From positions 744,001-808,000 of the forward strand of contig NZ_JAKWJO010000001.1 in the NCBI RefSeq assembly GCF_022760995.1: a stretch of DNA of 64,000 nucleotides, in the 5' to 3' direction. Both the position numbers and the translations under genes were made by a program. Shown piece by piece: positions 1-9,194 of this stretch. The notes under the pieces were generated by a model. It saw nothing but the letters and a program-made list of their open reading frames with translations, did not search any database and was not told where the DNA came from. Each line of letters begins with the position of its first letter. The stretch's first letter is position 1. This DNA comes from Dyella sedimenti. GTDB taxonomy: Bacteria; Pseudomonadota; Gammaproteobacteria; Xanthomonadales; Rhodanobacteraceae.

Positions 1-510
1 CGAGCCGCCCTTGAGCGCCACGATCACGCCGATCTTGCCGCCGTGCGAGTAGGTGGCCAGTGGGCCATCGTTCTCGATGCGGGCCACGCGGCGCACTTCG
101 ATCTTCTCGCCGATGGTGGCGGTCTGGGCCTTGGCGGCGGACTCGACGTTGTCGGCGCCCGGGAAGGCGGCGGCCTTGGCGGCGTCGATGTCGGCGGCGC
201 CGGAAGCCAGCACGGCCTCGGCGACGTCGTTGGTGAACTGGATGAAGTTCGGCGCCTTGGCGACGAAGTCGGTCTCGCTGTTCACTTCGACTAGCACGGC
301 CTTGCCGTTGGCCTGGGCGGTGGCGATGCGACCTTCGGCGGCCACGCGGTCGGCCTTCTTGTCGGCCTTGGCCAAGCCGGTCTTGCGCAGGTACTCGATG
401 GCGGCGTCGATATCGCCGTTGTTCTCGACCAGCGCCTTCTTGCAATCCATCATGCCGGCGCCGGAGCGCTCGCGCAGTTCGCTAACCAGTTTTGCGGTAA
501 TGGCGGTCAT
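1..510 (-). CDS. tsf: Elongation factor Ts (3' end off window)
   Basis: EF-Ts, the guanine nucleotide exchange factor that recycles EF-Tu-GDP in the cytoplasm. The protein begins [20 protein letters not shown], followed by MDCKKALVE, the typical N-terminal UBA-like region, and then by the conserved NSETDFVAK core motif. About 170 residues are visible; the C-terminal part lies beyond the left edge, so the gene is cut by the window and is not broken. It follows rpsB on the same strand after 58 bases, the usual rpsB-tsf order. Identification is secure. Confidence 0.97.
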   Translation of the reverse strand, partial: MTAITAKLVSELRERSGAGMMDCKKALVENNGDIDAAIEYLRKTGLAKADKKADRVAAEGRIATAQANGKAVLVEVNSETDFVAKAPNFIQFTNDVAEAVLASGAADIDAAKAAAFPGADNVESAAKAQTATIGEKIEVRRVARIENDGPLATYSHGGKIGVIVALKGGS

Positions 511-568
511 CTGGGTTCCTCAAAAGCTTTGATGCGCCCCGGTCCTCGCGGGCCGGGGCAGGGAGGGC

Positions 569-1459
<891 letters not shown>

Positions 1460-1804
1460 GGGTAAAACTCCGAGTTGTTGGGCCGCCCTTTGCGGGGAGT
1501 GGCCCGGGGGTTGGGACCTCCACGCATCCCCGGCTTCGACCCCGCCGGCCCTTGGTTGGTGATGGGCTGGGCGGGGCACCCCGAAGGCGGTGCCGATGCG
1601 TGTGTGGCGTTTAAGTAGTCCAATCAAGGACTTGTAGGGGTTGTACCGCAACGCGGTTACAATCTTCCCCGCTTTGCGACGACCGGCGGCGTCGATGGAA
1701 TCCGACACGCCGGCCAGCAAAACTTGGAAATTGTAGCCGGTGCGCCGGCAGCGCGGCAAGTTGCTGTGGATTCAAGGAATTGAGTCCCGGGCGATTGCCG
1801 CCAT
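1460..1804. promoter_or_regulatory. Divergent rpsB / map intergenic region and rpsB leader
   Basis: This 345-base stretch separates rpsB (minus) from map (plus). The part next to rpsB is GC-rich with several runs able to pair (for example around 1490-1590), as expected for an rpsB leader, which in gammaproteobacteria is bound by S2 for autoregulation. That role is inferred from the family; I did not fold it. On plus, TACAAT at 1658-1663 is a -10-like hexamer for map, but I see no good -35 at the right distance. No open frame here looks like a gene. Confidence 0.35.
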
Positions 1805-2584
1805 ATGAGTACAGCTATGGCAGTCACCCTCAAAACCCCCCAAGACATCCAGGCCATGCGCGAGGCCGGCAAGCTGGCCGCCGAGGTGCTGGCCATGCTC
1901 AAGGAGCACGTCAAGCCCGGCGTCACCACCGAGGACCTGGACCGGCTCGCCTACGAGCACATCACCCAGGTGCAGAAGGCCATTCCGGCCAACGTGGGCT
2001 ACAACGGCTTTCCCAAGACCCTGTGCACCTCGGTCAACCATGTGATCTGCCACGGCATCCCGAGCCCCGGCAAGGTGCTCAAGGACGGCGACATCATCAA
2101 CCTCGACGTCACCGTCATCAAGGACGGCTGGCATGGCGACACCAGCCGCATGTACTTCGTCGGCACCCCGACAGTGCTGGCCAGGCGTCTGGTGGACACC
2201 ACCTACGAGGCGATGATGCGCGGCATCCAGGCGGTGCGGCCCGGCGCCACCCTGGGCGACATCGGCGCGGCGATCCAGAAGCACGCGGAGGCCGCCGGCT
2301 TCTCGGTGGTGCGCGAGTACTGCGGCCACGGCATCGGCAAGGTCTACCACGACGAGCCGCAGGTGCTGCACTACGGCCGTCCCGGCACCGGCCTGGAGCT
2401 GAAGAAGGGCATGACCTTCACGGTCGAGCCGATGATCAACGCCGGCAAGCCGCAGACCAAGCAGTTGCCGGATGGCTGGACGGTGGTCACCAAGGACCAT
2501 TCGCTGTCGGCGCAGTGGGAGCACACGGTGGCCGTGACCGACGACGGCTTCGAGATCCTCACGCCCTGGCCGGACGCCGCCTGA
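1805..2584 (+). CDS. map: Methionine aminopeptidase, type I
   Basis: Removes the N-terminal methionine from nascent proteins in the cytoplasm. 259 aa, the size of bacterial type Ia enzymes. The five dinuclear-metal ligands are visible as D101, D112, H175, E208 and E239 in their usual contexts (INLDVT, HGDTSR, CGHGIG, TVEPMI, WEHTV), with the catalytic His at H83 (ICHGIP). A second ATG four codons downstream could also serve as start. The gene is divergent from rpsB and followed by glnD, an arrangement common in gammaproteobacteria. Confidence 0.96.
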   Translation: MSTAMAVTLKTPQDIQAMREAGKLAAEVLAMLKEHVKPGVTTEDLDRLAYEHITQVQKAIPANVGYNGFPKTLCTSVNHVICHGIPSPGKVLKDGDIINLDVTVIKDGWHGDTSRMYFVGTPTVLARRLVDTTYEAMMRGIQAVRPGATLGDIGAAIQKHAEAAGFSVVREYCGHGIGKVYHDEPQVLHYGRPGTGLELKKGMTFTVEPMINAGKPQTKQLPDGWTVVTKDHSLSAQWEHTVAVTDDGFEILTPWPDAA

Positions 2585-2651
2585 CGTTCTCGCCTCCTGT
2601 GGGAGCGCGGGCGTGGCAGACTTGCCGTATCGCCTACACGCCTGCGTCCCC

Positions 2652-5300
2652 ATGTCCGTTGCCCCGATCGTGCTGCCTCCCTTGCCGCGCCTGCCCACGG
2701 CGGTGCCGCGCTCGGGCGTGTCCAGCGACGCGCGACGCGCGCTGCGGCAATTGCTGGGCGACGTGGATCGCGCGCTGGCCACCGCCTTCCGCGATGGCGC
2801 TGACGCCACCGCGCTGGCGCACCGGCGCAGCGAGTCGGTGCAGCGCATCGTGGCGCACGTGTGGACCGCCTGCCTGGGCGAGGTGAGCGACGCGGCCCTG
2901 TTCGCCGTGGGCGGCTTCGGCCGCGGCCTGCTGTTTCCCCATTCGGATGTCGATCTGCTGGCGCTGGTCGGCCCGTCCGGGCCGGCGCGCCTGCGCGCGC
3001 TCGAACAATGCTTCGCCACGCTGTGGGACATCGGCCTGAAGGTCGGCCATGCGGTACGCGACCTGGCCCAGTGCCGCGCCCTGGCCGCGCAGGACGCCAG
3101 CGTGTTCACCAGCCTGCTGGACGCGCGGCGGCTGGCCGGCGACCCGGCGATGGAGGAGGGCCTGCGCGCCATCGTCGAGGATCAGGCGCTATGGCCGCCC
3201 GCCGCCTACCTGGCGGTGCGCCTGGCCGAGCGCGACGCGCGGCACGCACGCTTCAACGACACCGCCTACAACCTGGAGCCCAACCTCAAAGATGGCCCGG
3301 GCGGCCTGCGCACGCTCGATTCGCTGCGCTGGCTCGGCCGCCGGCTGGCCCATGCGGACGACTTCGAGGACATGGTGGCCGAAGGGCTGCTCGATCCGGC
3401 CGAGAAGGACACGCTCGAGCAGGCCGAGGCCACGCTGCGCCGCTACCGCTACGCGCTGCACCTGGAAGCGGGGCGCGCCGAGGAGCGGTTGCTGTTCGAC
3501 TACCAGCGCGCGCTGGCGTCGCGGCTGGGCTTCCAGGACGAGCACGAGAAGAACCTCGGCGTCGAGCAGTTCATGCAGGGCTACTACCGCGCGGCCAGCC
3601 AGGTGGAGCGGCTGGGCGTGCAGATCGTCGAGCGCTTCGAGGAAATGCTGGAACCGCCGGCGGCGGCGCAGCCGGTGGGCGAGGATTTCGTCCGCTACGG
3701 CAAGCGTCTCGCCGTCCGCGATCCCGGCTTGTTCATGCGCCGGCCCGCGGCGCTGGTGGAGGCCTTCATCGTGCGCCTGGGCGCGCCGGGCATCACCGGC
3801 TTCACCGCCGACACCATGCGGCGCATTCACCAGGCCACCGCCGCGCTGGGCCCCACGCTGGCCGACGATGCCGAGGTGCTGGCGGCCTTCCTGCGCCTGC
3901 TGCGACTGGGCGCGCCAGCGGTGGAGGCGCTGTGGCGGATGAATCGCCATGGCCTGCTCGCCGCCATCCTGCCGGCCTTCGGCAAGGTGTTCGGGCGCAT
4001 GCAGTACGACCTGTTCCACGTCTACACGGTGGACGAGCATACGCTGCGGGTGCTGCGCAACGTGGCCCGCTTCGCCGATCCGGCGGCGGCTGCCGAGTTT
4101 CCCATCGCCTGCGAGGTCTGGCCCACGCTGCCCAGGCCAGAGCTGTTGCTGCTGGCTGCGTTGTTCCACGACATCGCCAAGGGGCGTGGCGGCGACCACT
4201 CGGTGCTGGGCGAGGAGGAAGCTCGGGCGTTCGGCCATCGCCTCGGCCTGCCGGAGGAGGACACCTCGCTGGTGGCCTGGCTGGTGCGCTGGCACCTGCT
4301 GATGAGCACCACCGCCCAGCGCCAGGACATCACCGATCCCGAGGTGGTGCAGCGCTTCGCCGAGGCGGTGGGCAACGTGGAGCGCCTGGACTACCTGTAC
4401 CTGTTGACCATCGCCGACATCATCGGCACCAGCCCAAAGCTGTGGAACGGCTGGAAGGACCGCCTACTGGCGGACCTCTATGCGGCCACCCGCTATGCCT
4501 TGCGCAGCGATGAGGAACTGCCGCCCGACGCCGCCGCGCGCGTCGCCAACTGCCGCGCGCAGGCGCTGGCGCTGCTGCGCGCGGAGGGTGTCGGCCGCGA
4601 CGCGTGCACTTATGTGTGGCGCAATTTCCCCGAGCAGAGCTTCCTGCGCCATCGCCCCGAGCAGATCGCCTGGCAGACCGTCGCCATCCTGGAGGCGCAT
4701 GGCAGCACGCCGCTGGTGGCAGTGCATCCGCAGTCCGTGCGCGGCACCACCGAGCTGTTCGTCTATACGCCGGACCGCGACGGCCTGTTCGCGGCGGTGG
4801 CGGTCATGCTCGACCGCCTGCACTTCTCGGTGATGGAGGCGCGCATCCTGAGTTCCTCCAACGGCATGGCGCTGGATACCTTCCTGCTGCTGGAGTCGGA
4901 CACCCAGCAGCCTGCCTCGCCCGAGCGCGCGGAGGAGCTGAAGCAGCGCCTGCATCGTGCGCTGTCGCAGCCCGGCCACGCGCACCAGCCGTCGCGGCGC
5001 AGCATGTCGCGCCATTTGAAGCACTTCCAGGCGGCGCCCAAGATCGCCTTCGGCACGGTGAACGGGCGCACGCGACTGGCCCTGGTGTGCAGCGACCGCC
5101 CTGGCCTGCTGGCCGCGGTGGCGCAGGCGATGCTGGAAGCGGGCGTGCGCGTGCACGACGCGCGCATCGCCACCTTCGGCGAGCGCGTGGAGGACTTCTT
5201 CCTCATCACCGACCGCCACGACGCGCCGCTGGGCATCGAGCTGCAGGACCGCCTGCTGCACGCCTTGCTGGGACGGCTGGGATCGACCAAGGCGGCCTAG
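2652..5300 (+). CDS. glnD: Bifunctional uridylyltransferase / uridylyl-removing enzyme
   Basis: Glutamine sensor that uridylylates and de-uridylylates the PII proteins. Domains in order: nucleotidyltransferase with GGFGRG and the metal-binding HSDVDLLAL motif (about residues 86-105), a linker helical domain, an HD phosphohydrolase domain with [14 protein letters not shown] (about 500), and two C-terminal ACT domains for glutamine binding (one starting near [13 protein letters not shown], the other near [13 protein letters not shown]). About 882 aa, close to E. coli (890). The start is uncertain: an in-frame GTG at 2613 has GGGAG seven bases upstream, but that GGGAG belongs to a fragment of the genome's palindromic repeat (TGTGGGAGCGC), so I prefer the ATG at 2652. 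Confidence 0.94.
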   Translation: MSVAPIVLPPLPRLPTAVPRSGVSSDARRALRQLLGDVDRALATAFRDGADATALAHRRSESVQRIVAHVWTACLGEVSDAALFAVGGFGRGLLFPHSDVDLLALVGPSGPARLRALEQCFATLWDIGLKVGHAVRDLAQCRALAAQDASVFTSLLDARRLAGDPAMEEGLRAIVEDQALWPPAAYLAVRLAERDARHARFNDTAYNLEPNLKDGPGGLRTLDSLRWLGRRLAHADDFEDMVAEGLLDPAEKDTLEQAEATLRRYRYALHLEAGRAEERLLFDYQRALASRLGFQDEHEKNLGVEQFMQGYYRAASQVERLGVQIVERFEEMLEPPAAAQPVGEDFVRYGKRLAVRDPGLFMRRPAALVEAFIVRLGAPGITGFTADTMRRIHQATAALGPTLADDAEVLAAFLRLLRLGAPAVEALWRMNRHGLLAAILPAFGKVFGRMQYDLFHVYTVDEHTLRVLRNVARFADPAAAAEFPIACEVWPTLPRPELLLLAALFHDIAKGRGGDHSVLGEEEARAFGHRLGLPEEDTSLVAWLVRWHLLMSTTAQRQDITDPEVVQRFAEAVGNVERLDYLYLLTIADIIGTSPKLWNGWKDRLLADLYAATRYALRSDEELPPDAAARVANCRAQALALLRAEGVGRDACTYVWRNFPEQSFLRHRPEQIAWQTVAILEAHGSTPLVAVHPQSVRGTTELFVYTPDRDGLFAAVAVMLDRLHFSVMEARILSSSNGMALDTFLLLESDTQQPASPERAEELKQRLHRALSQPGHAHQPSRRSMSRHLKHFQAAPKIAFGTVNGRTRLALVCSDRPGLLAAVAQAMLEAGVRVHDARIATFGERVEDFFLITDRHDAPLGIELQDRLLHALLGRLGSTKAA

Positions 5301-5421
5301 CGGGCCGGCATTTGGACGGCCATTGCCGCCGATGGTGCGGAAACGCCGCGCCGGGCGGTTCTCCGCGATGCGGGGCTGGGTTAGCATGCGAAGGCCTGGA
5401 CCCAAGGACTTCACCGCTCGC

Positions 5422-6249
5422 ATGCAAACCCTCGAAACCCTCATCGACGACGCCTTCGAGCGTCGCAACGAACTGACCCAGGCCGAGATCGAGACGCACC
5501 TGCGTCCCGCCGTGGAAACGGTCCTCGGCCTGCTGGAGTCCGGCGAGCGCCGCGTGGCCGAGCCCGACGGCAAGGGCGGCTGGACGGTGAACCAGTGGAT
5601 CAAGAAGGCGGTGCTGCTGTATTTCCGCATCAGCGGCAACCGCGTGGTGGACGGCGGTTCCGCGCTGGCCTTCGACAAGGTGCCGCTGCGCTTCGCCCAC
5701 GGCAACGATGCCGAGCTGCGGGAACTGGGCGCGCGCGTGGTGCCGGGCGCGCTGGTGCGCCGTGGCGCGCACATCGCCAAGGACGCGGTGCTGATGCCCA
5801 GCTACGTCAACATCGGCGCCCACGTGGGCGCGGGCAGCATGATCGATACCTGGGCCACGGTGGGGTCGTGCGCGCAGATCGGCGCGGGCGTGCATCTCTC
5901 CGGCGGCGTGGGCATCGGCGGCGTACTGGAGCCGCTGCAGGCCAACCCGACCATCATCGAGGACCACTGCTTCATCGGCGCACGCTCGGAAGTGGTCGAG
6001 GGCGTGATCGTGGAGAAGGGCAGCGTGATCGGCATGGGCGTGTTCCTGGGCCAGTCCACCCGCATCTACAACCGCGCCACCGGCGAGGTCAGCTACGGCC
6101 GCGTGCCAGCGGGCAGCGTGGTGGTGGCCGGCAGCCTGCCCTCCAAGGACGGCACGCACAGCCTCTACGCGGCCATCATCGTCAAGCAGGTGGACGAGAA
6201 GACGCGCAGCAAGACCGGCATCAACGAGCTGCTGCGCAGCGCGGAATGA
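5422..6249 (+). CDS. dapD: 2,3,4,5-tetrahydropyridine-2,6-dicarboxylate N-succinyltransferase
   Basis: Succinyl-CoA-dependent step of the succinylase branch of the lysine/diaminopimelate pathway. 275 aa, matching E. coli DapD (274). It starts [23 protein letters not shown] lies upstream. The middle is a left-handed beta-helix built of hexapeptide repeats ([20 protein letters not shown], then [15 protein letters not shown] and [16 protein letters not shown]-like turns). Together with the downstream dapE this is the standard pair of succinylase-route genes, here separated by two other genes. Confidence 0.96.
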   Translation: MQTLETLIDDAFERRNELTQAEIETHLRPAVETVLGLLESGERRVAEPDGKGGWTVNQWIKKAVLLYFRISGNRVVDGGSALAFDKVPLRFAHGNDAELRELGARVVPGALVRRGAHIAKDAVLMPSYVNIGAHVGAGSMIDTWATVGSCAQIGAGVHLSGGVGIGGVLEPLQANPTIIEDHCFIGARSEVVEGVIVEKGSVIGMGVFLGQSTRIYNRATGEVSYGRVPAGSVVVAGSLPSKDGTHSLYAAIIVKQVDEKTRSKTGINELLRSAE

Positions 6250-6267
6250 TGGTGGGGGGCGGGTAGC

Positions 6268-6317
6268 GGGGGCGCAAGGTTTCGCCCCAACGCAAGCCTG
6301 CGGTTTTCGCGCCCCCA
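6268..6317. terminator. GC-rich hairpin after dapD
   Basis: GGGGGCGC at the left pairs with GCGCCCCC at the right across about 34 bases, between the dapD stop and the next start. No long T-run follows, so this may be a terminator, an attenuator or a mRNA stabiliser. Low certainty. Confidence 0.3.
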
Positions 6318-6359
6318 CGACCCATCTCCCACTACCGCTTTTCCATAAAGGCCTCGCCC

Positions 6360-6722
6360 ATGACTCAAAGCCTCACCCTCTACGGCCTCACCACCTGCGA
6401 TACCTGCCGCAAGGCGCGCAACTGGCTGGACCGCTTCGAGGTGCCGTATACCTTCGTGGACTACCGCGCCAACCCGGTGCCGGCGGCGACGCTCAAGGCG
6501 TGGGCGCAGCAACTGGGCGGTTGGGAGAAGCTGGTCAACAAGGCGTCCACCACCTGGCGCAACCTGCTGCCGCAGCGCAAGAACCCGGGCAGCGACCCGG
6601 AGTGGACCCTGCTGCTCAAGGAATATCCCGCGCTGGTGCGCCGCCCGGTGGTGCAGCAGGCGGATGGCTCGGTCAGCGTGGGCTTCAGCGACAACGGCTT
6701 CAAGAAGCTGTTCGGTCGTTGA
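6360..6722 (+). CDS. ArsC/Spx-family thioredoxin-fold protein (YffB-like)
   Basis: A 120-aa protein of the ArsC/Spx/MgsR family. The N-terminus LTLYGLTTCDTCRKARNW holds a redox C13-x-x-C16 motif, and the C-terminal half (RRPVVQQADGSVSVGFSD) matches the family's RP(I/V) signature. In E. coli the homologue yffB also sits directly before dapE, which supports the assignment. Whether it reduces arsenate is unknown; YffB-type members have been described as glutathione-linked thiol reductases rather than arsenate reductases. Confidence 0.85.
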   Translation: MTQSLTLYGLTTCDTCRKARNWLDRFEVPYTFVDYRANPVPAATLKAWAQQLGGWEKLVNKASTTWRNLLPQRKNPGSDPEWTLLLKEYPALVRRPVVQQADGSVSVGFSDNGFKKLFGR

Positions 6723-6810
6723 AGCGCATCCGTGCTGGTGTTGCCGGCCGCGCTGCTTTACCTGGGCCAGCGCGAGGACGAACTGGACGGGTGAGCCACC
6801 TGGAGACGCC

Positions 6811-7872
6811 ATGAAGAACCACCGGCAGCGGCACTACCGCAACAACCTGCGCATCGAGCGCGACAACGCCGCGCTCTACGACAGCCTTGCCGGTCTCGCA
6901 TCCGATCATCGGCTTGGCCTGGCCTACCGCCGTATCGCGGATGGCGAGCGTGCCAACGCGGCGTTCTGGGAAGGGCAGCTCGAACGCATGGGCGTGGCGG
7001 TGCCGCCGCCGCGCATCGGCGTGCGCGTGAAGGTGCTCACCTGGTTCGCCCGACGTTTCGGCACCGAGTTCGTGATACCCACGGTGGCGCGGCTGGAACA
7101 CGCCGACCACCTGCCGACGCCGGTGGATCGCGAGAGGCATCGCGACCACTTCGTCGAATCGCCTGCGCCGGACACGCGCGGCCGCCATCGCACGCGCAGC
7201 GGCAACACGCTGCGCGCCGCGGTGCTGGGCGCCAACGACGGTCTGGTCTCCAACGGCAGCCTGGTGATGGGCATGGCCGGCGCCACCACGGGCGACCACG
7301 CCATCCTGCTCGCCGGTTTCGCCGGCCTGGTGGCGGGCGCCTGCTCGATGGCGCTGGGCGAGTGGTTGTCGGTCAACAGCTCGCGCGAGTTCTACCAGGC
7401 ACAGATCGCCGCGCGCGCCGAACGCCTGGCGGTGGCGCCGGAGGACGGGGCGCGCAGCCTCGCCCATATCTATCGCGAAAAGGGCATGGAGCAGGACACC
7501 GCCAGGGCGCTGGCCGACCAGATCGCCGAGCGGCCGCGCACCGTGCTCGATACCCTGGTGCGCGAGGACCTGGGCATCGACCCGGACGAACTGGGCGGTT
7601 CCGCCTATGACGCGGCGATTTCCTCGTTCTGCCTGTTCGCCCTCGGCGCGCTGTTCCCGGTGGCGCCCTACCTGTTCCTCAAGGCGCATGCCGCCTTCAT
7701 GGGCAGCATCGCCTCCACCGTGGCGGGGCTGGTGCTGATCGGCATGGGCACCGCCCTGTTCACCGGGCGCAGCATGGCGTTCTCGATCGCACGCCAGTTG
7801 GGCATTACGGCGGCGGCAGCGGGCATCACCTATGCCGTGGGGCACGTGCTGGGTACCGCCCTGGCCGGATAA
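6811..7872 (+). CDS. Ferritin-like domain fused to VIT1/CCC1 iron/manganese transporter
   Basis: Predicted membrane transporter of the VIT1/CCC1 family with an N-terminal rubrerythrin/ferritin-like helical domain. Start at [19 protein letters not shown]; an upstream in-frame extension overlaps the previous gene and is not protein-like. Residues about 15-70 form a helical segment with spaced Glu/Asp/His ([26 protein letters not shown]). From about residue 130 comes the VIT part: [25 protein letters not shown], then [21 protein letters not shown], and three C-terminal hydrophobic segments. 353 aa. Likely moves Fe2+ or Mn2+ out of the cytoplasm; substrate not shown by the sequence. Confidence 0.88.
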   Translation: MKNHRQRHYRNNLRIERDNAALYDSLAGLASDHRLGLAYRRIADGERANAAFWEGQLERMGVAVPPPRIGVRVKVLTWFARRFGTEFVIPTVARLEHADHLPTPVDRERHRDHFVESPAPDTRGRHRTRSGNTLRAAVLGANDGLVSNGSLVMGMAGATTGDHAILLAGFAGLVAGACSMALGEWLSVNSSREFYQAQIAARAERLAVAPEDGARSLAHIYREKGMEQDTARALADQIAERPRTVLDTLVREDLGIDPDELGGSAYDAAISSFCLFALGALFPVAPYLFLKAHAAFMGSIASTVAGLVLIGMGTALFTGRSMAFSIARQLGITAAAAGITYAVGHVLGTALAG

Positions 7873-7951
7873 GGCCGCGGCGGATGCGGCCCGCGCCGGG
7901 GCAGGGGCCTTGCTATGCTCACTCGCCAAACCCGCCAGCCCGCAGGAATCC

Positions 7952-9088
7952 ATGTCCGACGTACTTGCCCTGACTCGCGAATTGATCCGCCGCCGCTCCG
8001 TCACGCCCGAGGACGCCGGCTGCCAGGCCCTGATCGGCGAACGGCTGGCGCAGGCGGGATTCGAGGTGGCGAACCTGCGCTTCGGCGAGGTGGACAACCT
8101 GTGGGCCACGCACGGCAGCGGCGGTCCGCTGCTGGTGTTCCTGGGCCATACCGACGTGGTGCCGCCGGGGCCGGTGGAAAGTTGGCAAAGCGATCCGTTC
8201 GATCCGGTGGCGCGCGATGGCCATCTATACGGCCGTGGCGCCGCGGACATGAAGGGTTCGGTGGCGGCGATGGCGGTGGCGCTGGAGGATTTCGTCGCGG
8301 CGCATCCGCATCACCGGGGGCGCGTGGGCCTGCTGCTGACCAGCGACGAGGAAGGCCCGGACAACCTCAACGGCGTGCGCCGCGTGGCCGAGCATTTCCG
8401 CGCCACCGGCGAGCGCATCGACTGGTGCGTGGTGGGCGAGCCGTCCTCGAAGGAACGCCTGGGCGACCTGATTCGGGTGGGACGGCGCGGCTCGCTCTCG
8501 GGCAAGCTCGTCGTGCGCGGCGTGCAGGGCCATGTGGCGTATCCGGAAAAGGCGAAGAACCCCATCCATGCCTTCGCGCCCGCGCTGGCCGAACTGGCGG
8601 CAGAACGCTGGGACGAAGGCAATGCGGACTTTCCGCCCACCTCGTTCCAGGTCTCCAACCTCAATGCGGGCACCGGCGCCAACAACGTGATTCCCGGCAC
8701 GCTGACTGCCCTGGTCAACTTCCGCTACAGCACGGCCAGCCGCGCCGAGGACCTGCGCGCGCGCACCGAGGCCATCCTCGACAAGCACGGGCTGGACTGG
8801 CGGATCGACTGGTCGCTGTCGGGCGAGCCCTTCCTTACGCCTCCCGGCGGCGCGCTGCGCGACGCCGTCGTGGCCGTCTGCCGCGAGCTGTGCGGCATCG
8901 CGCCGGAGGAAAGCACCGGTGGCGGCACTTCCGACGGCCGCTTCATCGCGCCGCTGGGCGCGGACGTGGTCGAACTGGGCCCGGTCAACGCCACCATCCA
9001 CAAGGTCGACGAATGCGTGGCCGTGGCCGACCTGGAGCGCCTGCCGGCGCTCTACCGGGCGATCTGCGAGCGGATGCTGCTTTCCTGA
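7952..9088 (+). CDS. dapE: Succinyl-diaminopimelate desuccinylase
   Basis: Zinc M20-family hydrolase that releases succinate from N-succinyl-LL-2,6-diaminopimelate, the step after DapC in the lysine/peptidoglycan pathway. 378 aa, as in Haemophilus. Active-site residues are in place: H66 and D68 ([11 protein letters not shown]), D99 (RGAADMKG), E133-E134 (SDEEGP). The C-terminal GGGTSDGRF and the following NATIHKVDE segment are also typical. Start ATG at [12 protein letters not shown]. Ends in front of a palindromic repeat that separates it from the convergent acylase gene. Confidence 0.96.
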   Translation: MSDVLALTRELIRRRSVTPEDAGCQALIGERLAQAGFEVANLRFGEVDNLWATHGSGGPLLVFLGHTDVVPPGPVESWQSDPFDPVARDGHLYGRGAADMKGSVAAMAVALEDFVAAHPHHRGRVGLLLTSDEEGPDNLNGVRRVAEHFRATGERIDWCVVGEPSSKERLGDLIRVGRRGSLSGKLVVRGVQGHVAYPEKAKNPIHAFAPALAELAAERWDEGNADFPPTSFQVSNLNAGTGANNVIPGTLTALVNFRYSTASRAEDLRARTEAILDKHGLDWRIDWSLSGEPFLTPPGGALRDAVVAVCRELCGIAPEESTGGGTSDGRFIAPLGADVVELGPVNATIHKVDECVAVADLERLPALYRAICERMLLS

Positions 9089-9108
9089 CGACCTCCGCTT
9101 GCCTTTCC

Positions 9109-9179
9109 CTGTAGGAGCGCACCCAGTGCGCGATCAAGGCTACGTCAAGCCAGGTCGCGCACTGGGTGCGCTCCTACAG
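9109..9179. repeat. Palindromic intergenic repeat (REP-like), copy 1
   Basis: A perfect 25-bp inverted repeat: left arm 9109-9133, right arm 9155-9179, loop 21 bases. The arm contains TGTAGGAGCGCACCCAGTGC. The same arm recurs at 29552 and, with CCTGTG instead of CCAGTG, at 18611, 13593 and 40107. It lies between convergent dapE and the acylase gene and could act as a bidirectional terminator, as REP elements often do. Confidence 0.9.
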
Positions 9180-9194
9180 AGGGTATTGAGTCTT

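Noticed and set aside
1630-1663. Full sigma70 promoter for map
   Set aside because: TACAAT is present, but no acceptable -35 lies 16-18 bases upstream.
6732-6794. 20-codon frame (LVLPAALLYLGQREDELDG) between the ArsC-like and VIT genes
   Set aside because: Protein-like, but too short, with no ribosome site; may be a remnant, not supported as a gene.
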